Position numbers and translations under genes: made by a program | Shown: in pieces, positions 8,462-17,323 of the stretch | Layout of the letters: every line of letters starts with the position of its first letter | How positions within the stretch are numbered: position 1 is the first letter of the stretch | The notes under the pieces: generated by a model | The model's database searches: none | Told to the model about the DNA's origin: nothing | The model's input: only the letters and a program-made list of their open reading frames with translations | NCBI GenBank assembly: GCA_020445405.1 | Contig: JAGRGQ010000035.1 | Span: 1 to 40,555, forward strand | Source of the DNA: Gammaproteobacteria bacterium | GTDB taxonomy: Bacteria; Pseudomonadota; Gammaproteobacteria; Chromatiales; Chromatiaceae | Direction: 5' to 3' | Length of the DNA stretch: 40,555 nt

Positions 8462-11400
8462 ATGATCCACATCGCCAAGTCACTCGCAGCCAAATTACTG
8501 CTGCTGTTGCTGGCGTCGATTGTGCTGAGCGCCTTTCTTATCGGCTCGATGCGCCTGTTAACGCCTGCGGTCAGCTATTTTCGCGGGGAGCTCGAACAGT
8601 GGGCAGGCCAGTGGATGCAGCGCCCGGTACATATTGGCGGGCTTTCGGCGCGCTGGCGGGGCCTGGGACCGGAGATAGTGCTCAAGTCGGTCGAGCTCAA
8701 CGCGGCAGACGCGTCCCAGGCCGGTCTGCGACTGGCGGAAGTCCGGCTCAGCCTGGCAATTCTGGAGAGCCTGCGCAATCTTGAGATCAAGACCAGGCAG
8801 GTCACCTTTTCCGGCGCGAATCTGCTGGTCAGGCGCCATCCGAACGGAGCCTTCACCATTGGCGGCCTGGATAACGTGGGTGGCGGGGGGGGTGACAGCT
8901 CCGGGTTGTTTGCCATTCCCTCGCGTATTCGGCTTGAGCAGTCCGTTATCGCTTTCGAAGATCAGCTTAGCGGTGCCGAGCCGGTGTTTTTTCGGAACGT
9001 AAATGCGCAGCTGCGGAACGCCGGAGGGCGCCACCAACTGGCGGCCGAGCTGCCCTTTCCCGGAGGCGGGGAGCTGGAATTGAAAGCGGACATCCGCGGC
9101 GATGCCGCCCGCGCCGGAGGGTGGAGCGCCGATGTCTTTCTGCAAGGCCGGAACCTGGCGCTCACGGAACTGCTGCAATCACGCATCGCCCCTGGCTACA
9201 GCATCCTGTCGGGAAGGATGAATGCCGAGCTATGGAGCCACTGGCGGGATGGCCTTTTCACCCGGACTCAGGGTCGAGGTCAGCTTCAGAGACTGTTGCT
9301 TGAGCGGGAGGCGGACGGAGACAGCCCCCCGCGCCAGCTCTCAATCGACAGACTTGGCGGAAGTTTTCTCTGGACGGCGGCAGCCGATGGCTGGCAGCTG
9401 GATGTGCGCAATATCCAATTTGCACGCAACGGGTCCGTCTGGCCGGAAAGTGGCTTCTCCGTCTCGAGCCGTTTCGATGACCACGGACGGATTCGGATCC
9501 TGGCGGGAGCCGACTTTGCGCGCGCTGGAGATCTCGCTGCCATAGCCCGGGTTTTCCTCTCGCAGCAGCCAAAGATCGTCCTGGCTCTGCAGGAGACTGC
9601 GGTGCAGGGTGAATTGCACGATCTCAGGTTTGAATTCGAGCAGCAGGAGAACGCAAACCTGTGGTCATTTCAGGGGCGTTTCGACTCTCTGACGACGCAG
9701 CCTTGGAGGAATATGCCAGGAGTGCGGGATCTGGATGCAGCGTTCTGGCTGAACGGGGATGGGGGAACTCTGCTGTTAAACGGGCATTCGACCGTACTGC
9801 ATTTTCCGGGACTGTTTCGCGATCCGCTTAATTTGAAACGTCTGCAGGGCCAGATATCCTGGACAAGGCAGCAGGACGGCGGCTGGCGCCTGGAGTCTCC
9901 GGACATTCTCGCGGTTACCAACGATATTCACACCAATACCCGTCTCATGCTCGATATTCCGGGTCACGATGGCACGCCGGCATTCATGGATCTGCAGACC
10001 GATTTTTCCGACGGACTTGCCATCAACGCCCACCGATACTACCCGGTAGGCATCATGCCTCCAGCGGTCGTCGCCTGGCTCGATCGGGGCATTGTCGATG
10101 GCAAGGTCACCTCGGGCAGCGCGCTGGTGCGAGGTCCGTTGAGAGATTTCCCGTTTCATAAAACCCAAAACGGCATATTCGAGGTTTTCTTCCACACTGA
10201 GAATATGACCATTGACTACTCTCCCGGCTGGCCCAGGTTGACGGATGTTGCCGCCGAAGTCCGTTTTCTCCAGAACGGATTCGATGTCCTGATCGAACGG
10301 GGGATGATTTTTGACAGCCGGTTGAATCCGACCCAGGGTCGAATCGCCGACTTCGGCTACGCCCCGTTTGAGCTGAAGGGCAGTGTGCAGGGCGCGCTGC
10401 TGAACAATCTGCGACTGCTGCGGGAATCACCTCTGGCCGGGCAGTTTGCCGGGTTTGCCGAGAGCATTGGTGCGGCCGGGGACGCGGTGACATTGTTAGA
10501 TCTGACCATTCCCATCCGCGCGGATCAACGGTTCAGTCTGGACGGAAAAATCGACTTCACCGGTAGCAGCCTGCAGCTGCAGGAGTGGCAGCTTCCATTG
10601 ACCGATATACGGGGTAATCTGAATTTCACAGAGCAGAAGATCCAGGCTCGCGGTATCAGGGCCAAGGCACTGGGCAGCGCCATTGTGGTGGATGTAGAGA
10701 CCCTGGGTGAACCGCAGAAGGCGACCCGGATCGAGGCCAGAACCCGGATTTCCGGTCAGCAGCTGGCCCGCTATTTCTCTGCGATGGATTTCGGGCCGGT
10801 TAGCGGGGATTCGGTATGGACGCTGCGCCTGGATATTCCACACCGTTCGGAGGCGAAGGGCGACGCGCCCTCGCTGCTGTTCGCATCCGACCTGAAAGGG
10901 GTTGCTATCGAACTGCCCGCGCCGCTGGGAAAAACCGCCGGAGAGACGCGCACGTTTGCGCTCAGCATGAAATTACCGCAAAACGGCAGCAGGTCGATCT
11001 ATCTCGATTACGGGGAGTTGATGGATCTCGCACTGGCATTTGCAGCCGATGCCAAAGGTAGCCAAAAAGTTTCCCGGGGCGCCCTCCGGTTTGGCGGCGA
11101 ACCGGTGCGAATTCCGCAGCAGGCGGGTTTTGAGATCAGCGGACGTCTCAAAACGCTTGATTTGGCCGCTTGGGGTGAGCTGTTGCGAGCGCATGGAGGC
11201 GGTGGCGGGCTGCCGCTGAACCGATTGGAATTGGAATTGGAGCGTTTGAGTGCGGGAGATTTCGGGCTGGACAACGTCAGCATCGATTTCCGTCGGGACA
11301 AGGATATTCTGCAGGGAGGGTTATCCAGCCGTCAGGCCGAGGGAGAGGTGCAGATTCCCACTGACATCCTGCAGCAGCCGGCCCTTGTCCGGCTGCAACG

Positions 11401-12475
11401 TCTCAGTCTGAACTACGATCCCGGCAAGCTGGACAAATCGCACAGAAGCAGCGCTCTCGCCAGCGACCCAACCACGCTGCCCGCCATCGATCTGGAGGTG
11501 AAAAAGACCGAAATCAACGGCAAGGATTTCGGAAATCTGCAGCTGATCTCCAGGCGTATACCGACCGGTCAGGAGCTGCAGACCTTCTCGCTCAAGGGGC
11601 AGCGGCTGCAACTCTCTGCCTCGGGAAGCTGGACCAGGGCGGAAGCGGGCGAGCAGGTCAGCCGCCTGCAACTCTCGCTGACCACCGGCTCCCTGGGAAA
11701 ATTACTGGATGACCTCGGCTATCAGAAATACATCGATCAGGCGCCGGCGGTATGCGACAGTCAGCTGCACTGGCCCGGTTCGCCCCTTGGATTCAGTCCC
11801 GATATCCTGAGCGGTCGGATCAGTGTGCAGCTCGGAAAGGGACAGTTTCTGAATGTGGATCCAGGCATCGGGCGGGTATTCGGACTGCTCAATATCGCCG
11901 CTCTGCAGCGGCGCCTGAGCCTGGATTTCAGTGACTTGCTAAACAAGGGCCTGGCTTTCGACAGTGTTGGCGGCAATTTTGAGCTGGATGCCGGGGATGC
12001 CTACACCACCGACTTCCAGATCAAGGGTCCTTCCACCCAAGTGGATATTTCCGGCCGCACCGGGCTGGCCAATGAGGATTTCGACCAGCTGGTTACCGTG
12101 ACGCCGCACCTCTCCGCCGCACTTCCGGTCGCCGGATTGCTGGCTGGTGGGCCGGTCGGTGGCGCCGCCATGCTGCTCGCCCAGGGACTGATCGGCAAAG
12201 AGTTCGACAAGGCATCGAAGCGGCAGTATGAAGTGAAAGGGGCGTGGACGGATCCTGTGCTGACACCGCTCGGCGCAGGCAAGACCGCCCCGGATCTCCC
12301 GCAACAGGATCAAAAAGTAGCTGATGGGGCTGACGCCGGCACGCCGCAGAGCGACGAAAGCACGCTTTCGTCGCAGGCGTCATGGTTGCTGGAGGCGTTG
12401 AAAAAGCAGTTCACACCGAACCGCAGAATCGACCAGGATGCCGCAGAGGACAGCGTTTTTGAAGGTGACCCATAG
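8462..12475 (+). CDS. yhdP: YhdP family AsmA-like bridge protein
   Basis: 1337 aa, slightly longer than E. coli YhdP (about 1266). An N-terminal signal anchor (about residues 10-31, KLLLLLLASIVLSAFLIGSM) is followed by the DUF3971-type region and a C-terminal AsmA-like region (about 1100-1270, with GKGQFLNVDPGIGRVFGLLN and LLAGGPVGGAAMLLAQ). In E. coli, YhdP, TamB and YdbH are redundant inner-membrane-anchored proteins spanning the periplasm that move glycerophospholipids to the outer membrane. The long chain of amphipathic beta repeats seen here fits that hydrophobic-groove architecture. A poly-Gly run (GGGGG) lies near residue 140. The gene lies 93 bases after rng on the same strand, the standard gammaproteobacterial order. 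Confidence 0.92.
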   Translation: MIHIAKSLAAKLLLLLLASIVLSAFLIGSMRLLTPAVSYFRGELEQWAGQWMQRPVHIGGLSARWRGLGPEIVLKSVELNAADASQAGLRLAEVRLSLAILESLRNLEIKTRQVTFSGANLLVRRHPNGAFTIGGLDNVGGGGGDSSGLFAIPSRIRLEQSVIAFEDQLSGAEPVFFRNVNAQLRNAGGRHQLAAELPFPGGGELELKADIRGDAARAGGWSADVFLQGRNLALTELLQSRIAPGYSILSGRMNAELWSHWRDGLFTRTQGRGQLQRLLLEREADGDSPPRQLSIDRLGGSFLWTAAADGWQLDVRNIQFARNGSVWPESGFSVSSRFDDHGRIRILAGADFARAGDLAAIARVFLSQQPKIVLALQETAVQGELHDLRFEFEQQENANLWSFQGRFDSLTTQPWRNMPGVRDLDAAFWLNGDGGTLLLNGHSTVLHFPGLFRDPLNLKRLQGQISWTRQQDGGWRLESPDILAVTNDIHTNTRLMLDIPGHDGTPAFMDLQTDFSDGLAINAHRYYPVGIMPPAVVAWLDRGIVDGKVTSGSALVRGPLRDFPFHKTQNGIFEVFFHTENMTIDYSPGWPRLTDVAAEVRFLQNGFDVLIERGMIFDSRLNPTQGRIADFGYAPFELKGSVQGALLNNLRLLRESPLAGQFAGFAESIGAAGDAVTLLDLTIPIRADQRFSLDGKIDFTGSSLQLQEWQLPLTDIRGNLNFTEQKIQARGIRAKALGSAIVVDVETLGEPQKATRIEARTRISGQQLARYFSAMDFGPVSGDSVWTLRLDIPHRSEAKGDAPSLLFASDLKGVAIELPAPLGKTAGETRTFALSMKLPQNGSRSIYLDYGELMDLALAFAADAKGSQKVSRGALRFGGEPVRIPQQAGFEISGRLKTLDLAAWGELLRAHGGGGGLPLNRLELELERLSAGDFGLDNVSIDFRRDKDILQGGLSSRQAEGEVQIPTDILQQPALVRLQRLSLNYDPGKLDKSHRSSALASDPTTLPAIDLEVKKTEINGKDFGNLQLISRRIPTGQELQTFSLKGQRLQLSASGSWTRAEAGEQVSRLQLSLTTGSLGKLLDDLGYQKYIDQAPAVCDSQLHWPGSPLGFSPDILSGRISVQLGKGQFLNVDPGIGRVFGLLNIAALQRRLSLDFSDLLNKGLAFDSVGGNFELDAGDAYTTDFQIKGPSTQVDISGRTGLANEDFDQLVTVTPHLSAALPVAGLLAGGPVGGAAMLLAQGLIGKEFDKASKRQYEVKGAWTDPVLTPLGAGKTAPDLPQQDQKVADGADAGTPQSDESTLSSQASWLLEALKKQFTPNRRIDQDAAEDSVFEGDP

Positions 12476-12734
12476 TCTTCCGACCGGGGTGGTGATCTCG
12501 CTGGATAGTGCGGCGTCGCGGGATCAGGCCAAGTTGCCTTGGGCGACGGTACGCATACGGGTAAAAGCCACCTGTTACCGGCACAGATGAGCCCGGCAAT
12601 ACCGGACAGGCACACCGTTGCGGCCGCAGTCCGCTTGTGGCTGACGGTTCCAGCGGTTCATCGCGATATGCTATTCTGCCGTGGAAAATTCGTGCCCGGC
12701 AGGATTGGGTACAGCCACGGCAGCAACCGAGACA

Positions 12735-13565
12735 ATGAGCGAAAATCGAAATTACGTAGCGGCCATCCAGATGGCAAGTGGTCCCAATGTCAGCGCCAAT
12801 CTGGCGCTGGCCGATCAGCTGATCAGTGATGCCGTGGAGCGCGGTGCGGGGCTGGTGGTGCTGCCGGAAAATTTTGCTTTCATGGGCGAGCATGCGAAGG
12901 ATTCGTGCGCGCTGCGCGAAGCCGATGGAGAGGGTCCACTGCAGGATTACCTGAGCCAGACGGCCAGGCGTCATGGCGTCTGGCTGGTGGGTGGAACCAT
13001 ACCTTTGGCAGCGCAAAGCAACGACAAGGTTCGTGCCGCCTGTCTGGTGTTTAACGATCAGGGGGAGCGGGTTGCGCGTTACGACAAGATGCACCTGTTC
13101 GATGTCAATCTGGTGGAGACGCAGGAGCGTTACTCGGAATCCGAGGTTATCGAACCCGGCGGAGAGACGGTCGCGGTCGATTCACCTTTTGGAAAGCTGG
13201 GCATCGCAATCTGTTACGATCTGCGTTTTCCGGAGTTGTTCCGCCAGCTGCTGGACAAGGGCATGCAGATTATCTGCCTGCCAGCCTCCTTCACCGCAAT
13301 CACCGGAAAAGCCCATTGGGAGACGCTGGTGCGCGCCAGAGCGATCGAGAACCTCAGCTACGTGGTCGCAGCAGCGCAGGGCGGTTTCCATATCAACGGA
13401 CGCGAAACACACGGTCACAGTATGATTGTGGACCCCTGGGGCACGATTCTGGCCCAGGCGCCCGGCGGCACAGGCTTCATCTGCCACCCGCTGGACCTGG
13501 ACTATCAGGCAACCACCCGGAGAAATTTTCCGACCATAGACCACAGGAAAATCCGCTGCTCCTGA
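12735..13565 (+). CDS. Carbon-nitrogen hydrolase, deaminated-glutathione amidase (Nit1) type
   Basis: 276 aa from the ATG at 12735; an in-frame GTG at 12681 adds only a non-conserved leader. The nitrilase-superfamily catalytic triad is complete: E45 (LPENFAFMGE), K118 (RYDKMHLFDV) and C160 (GIAICYDLRFPELFR). The AHWE..VRARAIEN...VVAAAQGG and HGHSMIVDPWG segments match the Nit1/YbeM branch, which hydrolyses deaminated glutathione, a by-product of transaminases acting on glutathione. Substrate assignment is by resemblance only; omega-amidase is the nearest alternative. It sits between yhdP and tldD, a frequent arrangement in Pseudomonas-like genomes. Confidence 0.88.
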   Translation: MSENRNYVAAIQMASGPNVSANLALADQLISDAVERGAGLVVLPENFAFMGEHAKDSCALREADGEGPLQDYLSQTARRHGVWLVGGTIPLAAQSNDKVRAACLVFNDQGERVARYDKMHLFDVNLVETQERYSESEVIEPGGETVAVDSPFGKLGIAICYDLRFPELFRQLLDKGMQIICLPASFTAITGKAHWETLVRARAIENLSYVVAAAQGGFHINGRETHGHSMIVDPWGTILAQAPGGTGFICHPLDLDYQATTRRNFPTIDHRKIRCS

Positions 13566-13695
13566 TGCACCGCTCAGCAACGGCCTTACCGGGAGAGCCG
13601 GACCTTCCAACTGCGCAGGTTGAATTGTGCCGGTACGGTCTCAATTTAATGACGACAACTATCTGCTTCCGACGAAGCGCTTCAAGAGACAGCCT

Positions 13696-15135
13696 ATGTC
13701 CACAATGATCGACATCGCACGCAACGCCCTTCTGCTGCCTGCCAACCTGCAGGACCATCATCTTGATCAGGTGATGGATCAGCTGCTTGGCGCCAAAATC
13801 GACGCGGCGGATATCTACTTCCAGAGCGGCAGGCTCGAATCCTGGGTGCTGGAGGACGGGATTATCAAAGAGGGCTCATACAATATCGAGCAAGGGGTGG
13901 GGGTGCGTGCGATCAGTGGTGAGAAAACCGGCTTCGCCTATACCGATGAAATCGGACTGCCGAGCCTGCTGGAGGCAGGCAGAACCGCGCGCGCCATCGC
14001 GCGCAGCGGTGGACAGGGCGGCATCCGCCTACAGGGGGTTCCGGCTGACCGGCACTATTATGATCCGATCAATCCACTCGAGACGATGACAGAAACCGGG
14101 AAAATAGATCTGCTGCACCGGCTGGACGCCGAGGCGCGCAGGCAGGATCCCCGGGTAACCCAGGTTGTCGCCAGTCTGGTGGCTGCCCATGACGTGGTGC
14201 TGGTTGCCCGCAGCGACGGCAACATCAGCGGCGATGTGCGCCCGCTGGTGCGTTGCAATGTCCATGTCATCGTGGAGCAGCAGGGTAAACGCGAGCAGGG
14301 CTCCAGCGGCGGCGGTGCCAGGCAGGGTTTTCAGTTCTTCCTCGACTCAGAGCGGGCACTGGGCTATGCCAGAGAGGCGGTGCGGCAGGCTCTCGTCAAT
14401 CTGGATGCGGTCGCGGCCCCGGCAGGCACCATGCCGGTGGTTCTTGGACCGGGTTGGCCTGGTGTTCTGCTGCACGAGGCGATCGGCCACGGTCTGGAGG
14501 GGGATTTCAACCGCAAAGGCACTTCCGCTTTCTCCGGGCGGATCGGACAGCGGGTCGCGACCGAGCACTGCACCGTGGTTGACGATGCCACGCTTCCCGG
14601 CAGGAGAGGTTCTCTCAGCGTGGATGACGAAGGCACTCCCGGCAAGAATACGGTGCTGATCGAAAAAGGCATTTTAAAGGGATATATGCACGACCGCCTC
14701 AATGCGCATCTGATGGGGACTGAATCGACCGGCAACGGACGGCGCGAATCCTATGCACACCTGCCTATGCCGCGCATGACCAACACCTACATGCTGCCGG
14801 GAAAAGATGATCCCGGTGAGATTATAGCTTCGGTCGCAAAAGGCCTGTATGCGGTCAATTTCGGCGGCGGTCAGGTGGATATCACCTCAGGCAAATTTGT
14901 CTTCTCAGCCAGCGAAGCCTATCTGATCGAGAACGGTAAAATCACCTCTCCGGTCAAGGGCGCCACGCTGATTGGAAACGGTCCTGATGTGCTTACACGG
15001 GTCAGTATGGTCGGCAACGACCTCGAGCTGGATGCCGGCGTGGGCACCTGCGGCAAGGAGGGTCAGAGCGTTCCCGTCGGTGTAGGACAGCCCACCCTGA
15101 AAGTCGATGAAATTACCGTCGGCGGAACCAACTAG
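13696..15135 (+). CDS. tldD: Metalloprotease TldD
   Basis: 479 aa from the ATG at 13696, with a purine-rich AGAGAC upstream; the extra open frame from 13627 is not conserved-looking. TldD forms a heterodimeric zinc protease with PmbA (TldE) that trims unfolded peptides, such as the microcin B17 leader and CcdA. The metal site HEAIGH starts at residue 260 (H260, E261, H265), within [15 protein letters not shown]. Other family segments are DIYFQSG near the start, GFAYTDEI and a C-terminal [17 protein letters not shown]. It is followed after 16 bases by pmbA, so the two subunits are probably co-transcribed. Confidence 0.97.
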   Translation: MSTMIDIARNALLLPANLQDHHLDQVMDQLLGAKIDAADIYFQSGRLESWVLEDGIIKEGSYNIEQGVGVRAISGEKTGFAYTDEIGLPSLLEAGRTARAIARSGGQGGIRLQGVPADRHYYDPINPLETMTETGKIDLLHRLDAEARRQDPRVTQVVASLVAAHDVVLVARSDGNISGDVRPLVRCNVHVIVEQQGKREQGSSGGGARQGFQFFLDSERALGYAREAVRQALVNLDAVAAPAGTMPVVLGPGWPGVLLHEAIGHGLEGDFNRKGTSAFSGRIGQRVATEHCTVVDDATLPGRRGSLSVDDEGTPGKNTVLIEKGILKGYMHDRLNAHLMGTESTGNGRRESYAHLPMPRMTNTYMLPGKDDPGEIIASVAKGLYAVNFGGGQVDITSGKFVFSASEAYLIENGKITSPVKGATLIGNGPDVLTRVSMVGNDLELDAGVGTCGKEGQSVPVGVGQPTLKVDEITVGGTN

Positions 15136-15151
15136 CGGGACGTCACAACCC

Positions 15152-16486
15152 ATGATTGATATGAAAAATCGCCAGGCACAACTGCAGCAGATGGTCGAGG
15201 ATATGCTGAACGAAGCCGCTATCCAGGGCGCCAGCGCTGCCGAGGCGGCAGTCAACTTCGATATCGGACTGTCTACCAGTGTCCGGCTCGGCGAGGTGGA
15301 GACGATCGAACACACGCGCGACCAGGGGATGGGCGTCAGCGTCTATTTCGGCCACAGGAAAGGCTCTGCAAGTACCTCTGACTTCAGGCCTGAAGCTATT
15401 CTGGACACGGTTCGCGCAGCCTGCAATATCGCGAAATTCACCACCGAGGATCCTTACTCCGGGCTGGCCGATGCAGCGCGTATGGCGGGCGAGCAGCCCG
15501 ACCTGGATCTGTACCATCCCTGGGAGATGGAGGTGGAGGAGGCGATTGCCCGGGGAATCGAGTGCGAAGCTGCGGCACGCGATCTGGACCCGCGTATCAC
15601 CAACTCCGAAGGGGCAACCCTGAACAGCCATGCCAGCCTGCAGGTCTATGGCAACAGTCATGGTTTCATCGGCGGTTTCCCCAGCACTCAGCACAGCCTC
15701 AGCTGTGCCGTTGTCGGCCAGCAGGGCGAGAGTATGCAGCGCGATTACTGGTATACCTCCGAGCGCAGCCCTGAGGATATGGAGTCGCCACGGGAAGTGG
15801 GACGGCGGGCGGGGGAGCGCACGCTGGCCCGGCTCGGCGCCCGTCAGATCGAAACCTGCGAGGCACCGGTCATTTTTCAGGCGGAAATGGCGGTCAGCCT
15901 GTTGCGCAGCCTGGTCGGGGCGATCAGCGGCTCGGCGCTCTATCGCCGCTCCTCCTTTCTGCTGGATCAGCTCAATCAACGGATTTTTCCCGAATTTGTA
16001 CGCATACACGAGAATCCGCTGCTGCCGAGGGGGCCTGCGAGCGCTCCGTTCGACAACGAAGGTGTCGCCACCGCCCCCAAAGAGCTGGTGCGGGACGGTA
16101 TCCTGCGCAGTTACATACTCAGCAGCTACTCGGCGCGTAAATTGAACATGGAGACCACCGGTAATGCCGGCGGCGTCAGAAACCTCACCATCGATTCCGG
16201 CGAACTGGATCTGGCCGGGTTGCTCAGGCAGATGGGTACCGGCCTGTTGGTCAGCGAATTGATGGGGAGCGGGCTGAATATGGTGACCGGAGACTACTCG
16301 CGAGGCGCGGCGGGTTTCTGGGTGGAGAACGGGGAGATTCAATTTCCGGTCGAGGAGATTACTATTGCCGGCAATATGCTGCAGATGTTCGCCGGGTTGC
16401 AGGCGGTGGCAACCGACGTGGAGCGGCGCGGCAGCATCCGCACAGGTTCCTGGCTGCTGGAGCCGATGACGATAGCGGGAAGTTAG
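15152..16486 (+). CDS. pmbA: Metalloprotease subunit PmbA (TldE)
   Basis: 444 aa from ATG 15152. PmbA is the non-catalytic partner of TldD: same fold, no HExxxH, consistent with this sequence. Family segments include GMGVSVYFGHRKGSAST, ITNSEGATL, GFIGGFPST, the PLLPRGPASAPFDNEGVAT stretch, NAGGVRNLTI and the C-terminal GSWLLEPMTIAGS. In many gammaproteobacteria yjgA (darP) lies between or beside tldD and pmbA; here the two are directly adjacent with a 16-base spacer and yjgA is absent from this window. Confidence 0.96.
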   Translation: MIDMKNRQAQLQQMVEDMLNEAAIQGASAAEAAVNFDIGLSTSVRLGEVETIEHTRDQGMGVSVYFGHRKGSASTSDFRPEAILDTVRAACNIAKFTTEDPYSGLADAARMAGEQPDLDLYHPWEMEVEEAIARGIECEAAARDLDPRITNSEGATLNSHASLQVYGNSHGFIGGFPSTQHSLSCAVVGQQGESMQRDYWYTSERSPEDMESPREVGRRAGERTLARLGARQIETCEAPVIFQAEMAVSLLRSLVGAISGSALYRRSSFLLDQLNQRIFPEFVRIHENPLLPRGPASAPFDNEGVATAPKELVRDGILRSYILSSYSARKLNMETTGNAGGVRNLTIDSGELDLAGLLRQMGTGLLVSELMGSGLNMVTGDYSRGAAGFWVENGEIQFPVEEITIAGNMLQMFAGLQAVATDVERRGSIRTGSWLLEPMTIAGS

Positions 16487-16564
16487 CCGGCCCCGCGCCG
16501 CCGAGCAGATGATCCGTTTCCGTGTCAACCCCGTGAACAGAGCGCTCCTTCACCGGCAATGGAG

Positions 16565-16624
16565 GGTGTCGTAAAAAACTTTTATCCCTTCTCCCTTCGA
16601 GGGAGAGGGGGCTTTTGCGACACC
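16565..16624. repeat. Nested inverted repeat with conserved hairpin core
   Basis: Outer arms GGTGTCGTAAAA (16565-16576) and TTTTGCGACACC (16613-16624) are complementary apart from one G-T pair. Inside sits a second hairpin, CTCCCT-TCG-AGGGAG (16591-16605), extended on both sides by CCCTT/AGGGG to an 11-bp stem. The 26 bases at 16585-16610 recur exactly at 31749-31774. It may serve as a transcription terminator for tldD-pmbA, but there is no trailing U-run; a dispersed REP/MITE-like unit is the better reading. Confidence 0.75.
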
Positions 16625-16690
16625 TTCCAACGGGCGCCGGTTCAGCAGCAAGGCGTCCTTGGGTCCGGCAACCGGTGCCCCGACGGCAGG

Positions 16691-16759
16691 CACTTCCTTC
16701 GGGCGCACCCCAAGGGCACTTCCTTCGGGCGCACCCCAAGGGCACTTCCTTCGGGCGCA
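16691..16759. repeat. 26-bp tandem repeat, about 2.7 copies
   Basis: Copies at 16691-16716 and 16717-16742 are identical; a third partial copy covers 16743-16759. The unit starts CACTTCCTTCGGGCGC. Because 26 is not a multiple of three and the unit has no stop, several frames stay open across it on both strands, producing false ORFs. Expected to vary in copy number between strains. Confidence 0.9.
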
Positions 16760-16861
16760 TTCATGCACCAACAAACCGGCATCCGCAGATGACGGAAAAT
16801 GCTGTTTCCCGACGGAGATTAAGTCAGTACCATTGGGCGCAGAAATCAGTCAAGGGCGGAA

Positions 16862-17323
16862 ATGATGGCGGAAGATAATCAATTCAAGATCGAGCTGAGG
16901 CATGTGGCGGGTCTTGAATTCAGGGTTAAATTTGATCTGGAGAACCTGGATGAACTGCCCGTCGGTGGCGGCGCAGGTCCCAGCGCTTCCCGGCTTCTGG
17001 CTGCGGCGGCGGCAAACTGCCTGAGCGCCAGTCTGCTCTACTGCGTTGCAAAACAGAGCCCTCCCGCAGGCAGCCTGCATGCCAGCGCGGTCTGCCGTCT
17101 GATTCGCGATGCGCAGGGGCGCACCCGCATTGGCAGCATCGCGGTAACCATTGAGGTGAGCAGCGAGATCGAGCAGGCGGTGCGACTGAAGCGCTGTCTG
17201 GATCTGTATGAAGAGTTCAGTCTGGCTGCAGCGGGTCTGCGGCAAGGCTTTCCCGTCAGCGCTCGCGTGGTCAACGCGCAGGGCGAGACGTTGCACCAGA
17301 ATCCCGATTCCGACTTCCAATGA
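16862..17323 (+). CDS. OsmC-family protein
   Basis: 153 aa. OsmC/Ohr proteins are thiol-dependent hydroperoxide reductases; a broader OsmC-like set has uncharacterised roles. The signature GGGAGPSASRLLAAAAANCLSASL places C53 at the start of the central helix, and C112 lies in KRCLDLYEEFSLAAAGLRQGFPV, matching the family's two redox cysteines in place and spacing. This is a divergent OsmC-like member, not classical Ohr or OsmC. The start is ATG 16862 (a second ATG at 16865) after GGGCGGAA. The stop TGA overlaps the ATG of the next gene (ATGA at 17320-17323), implying translational coupling with the EF-G paralogue. Confidence 0.85.
   Translation: MMAEDNQFKIELRHVAGLEFRVKFDLENLDELPVGGGAGPSASRLLAAAAANCLSASLLYCVAKQSPPAGSLHASAVCRLIRDAQGRTRIGSIAVTIEVSSEIEQAVRLKRCLDLYEEFSLAAAGLRQGFPVSARVVNAQGETLHQNPDSDFQ

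Larger units (their letters stand above)
16487..16861. other. Repeat-bearing spacer between pmbA and the OsmC-family gene
   Basis: 375 bases without a supported gene. It holds a nested hairpin (16565-16624) and a 26-bp tandem repeat (16691-16759), listed separately. Open frames run through the repeats on both strands because the unit carries no stop codon, but none has a start site or family resemblance that would make it a gene. Confidence 0.7.

Noticed and set aside
12411-13094. 227-codon minus-strand frame overlapping yhdP's end and the nitrilase gene
   Set aside because: Antisense to a catalytic-triad-complete enzyme; His/Arg/Cys-rich composition typical of shadow frames.
15143-16528. 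461-codon open frame antisense to pmbA
   Set aside because: Mirror of the strong codon bias of pmbA; no motif and no plausible start.
16691-16759. CRISPR array
   Set aside because: Repeats are head-to-tail with no spacers and no cas genes.
16550-16878. Several short open frames through the 26-bp tandem repeat
   Set aside because: They arise because the repeat unit lacks stops in several frames; identical repetitive peptides on both strands.
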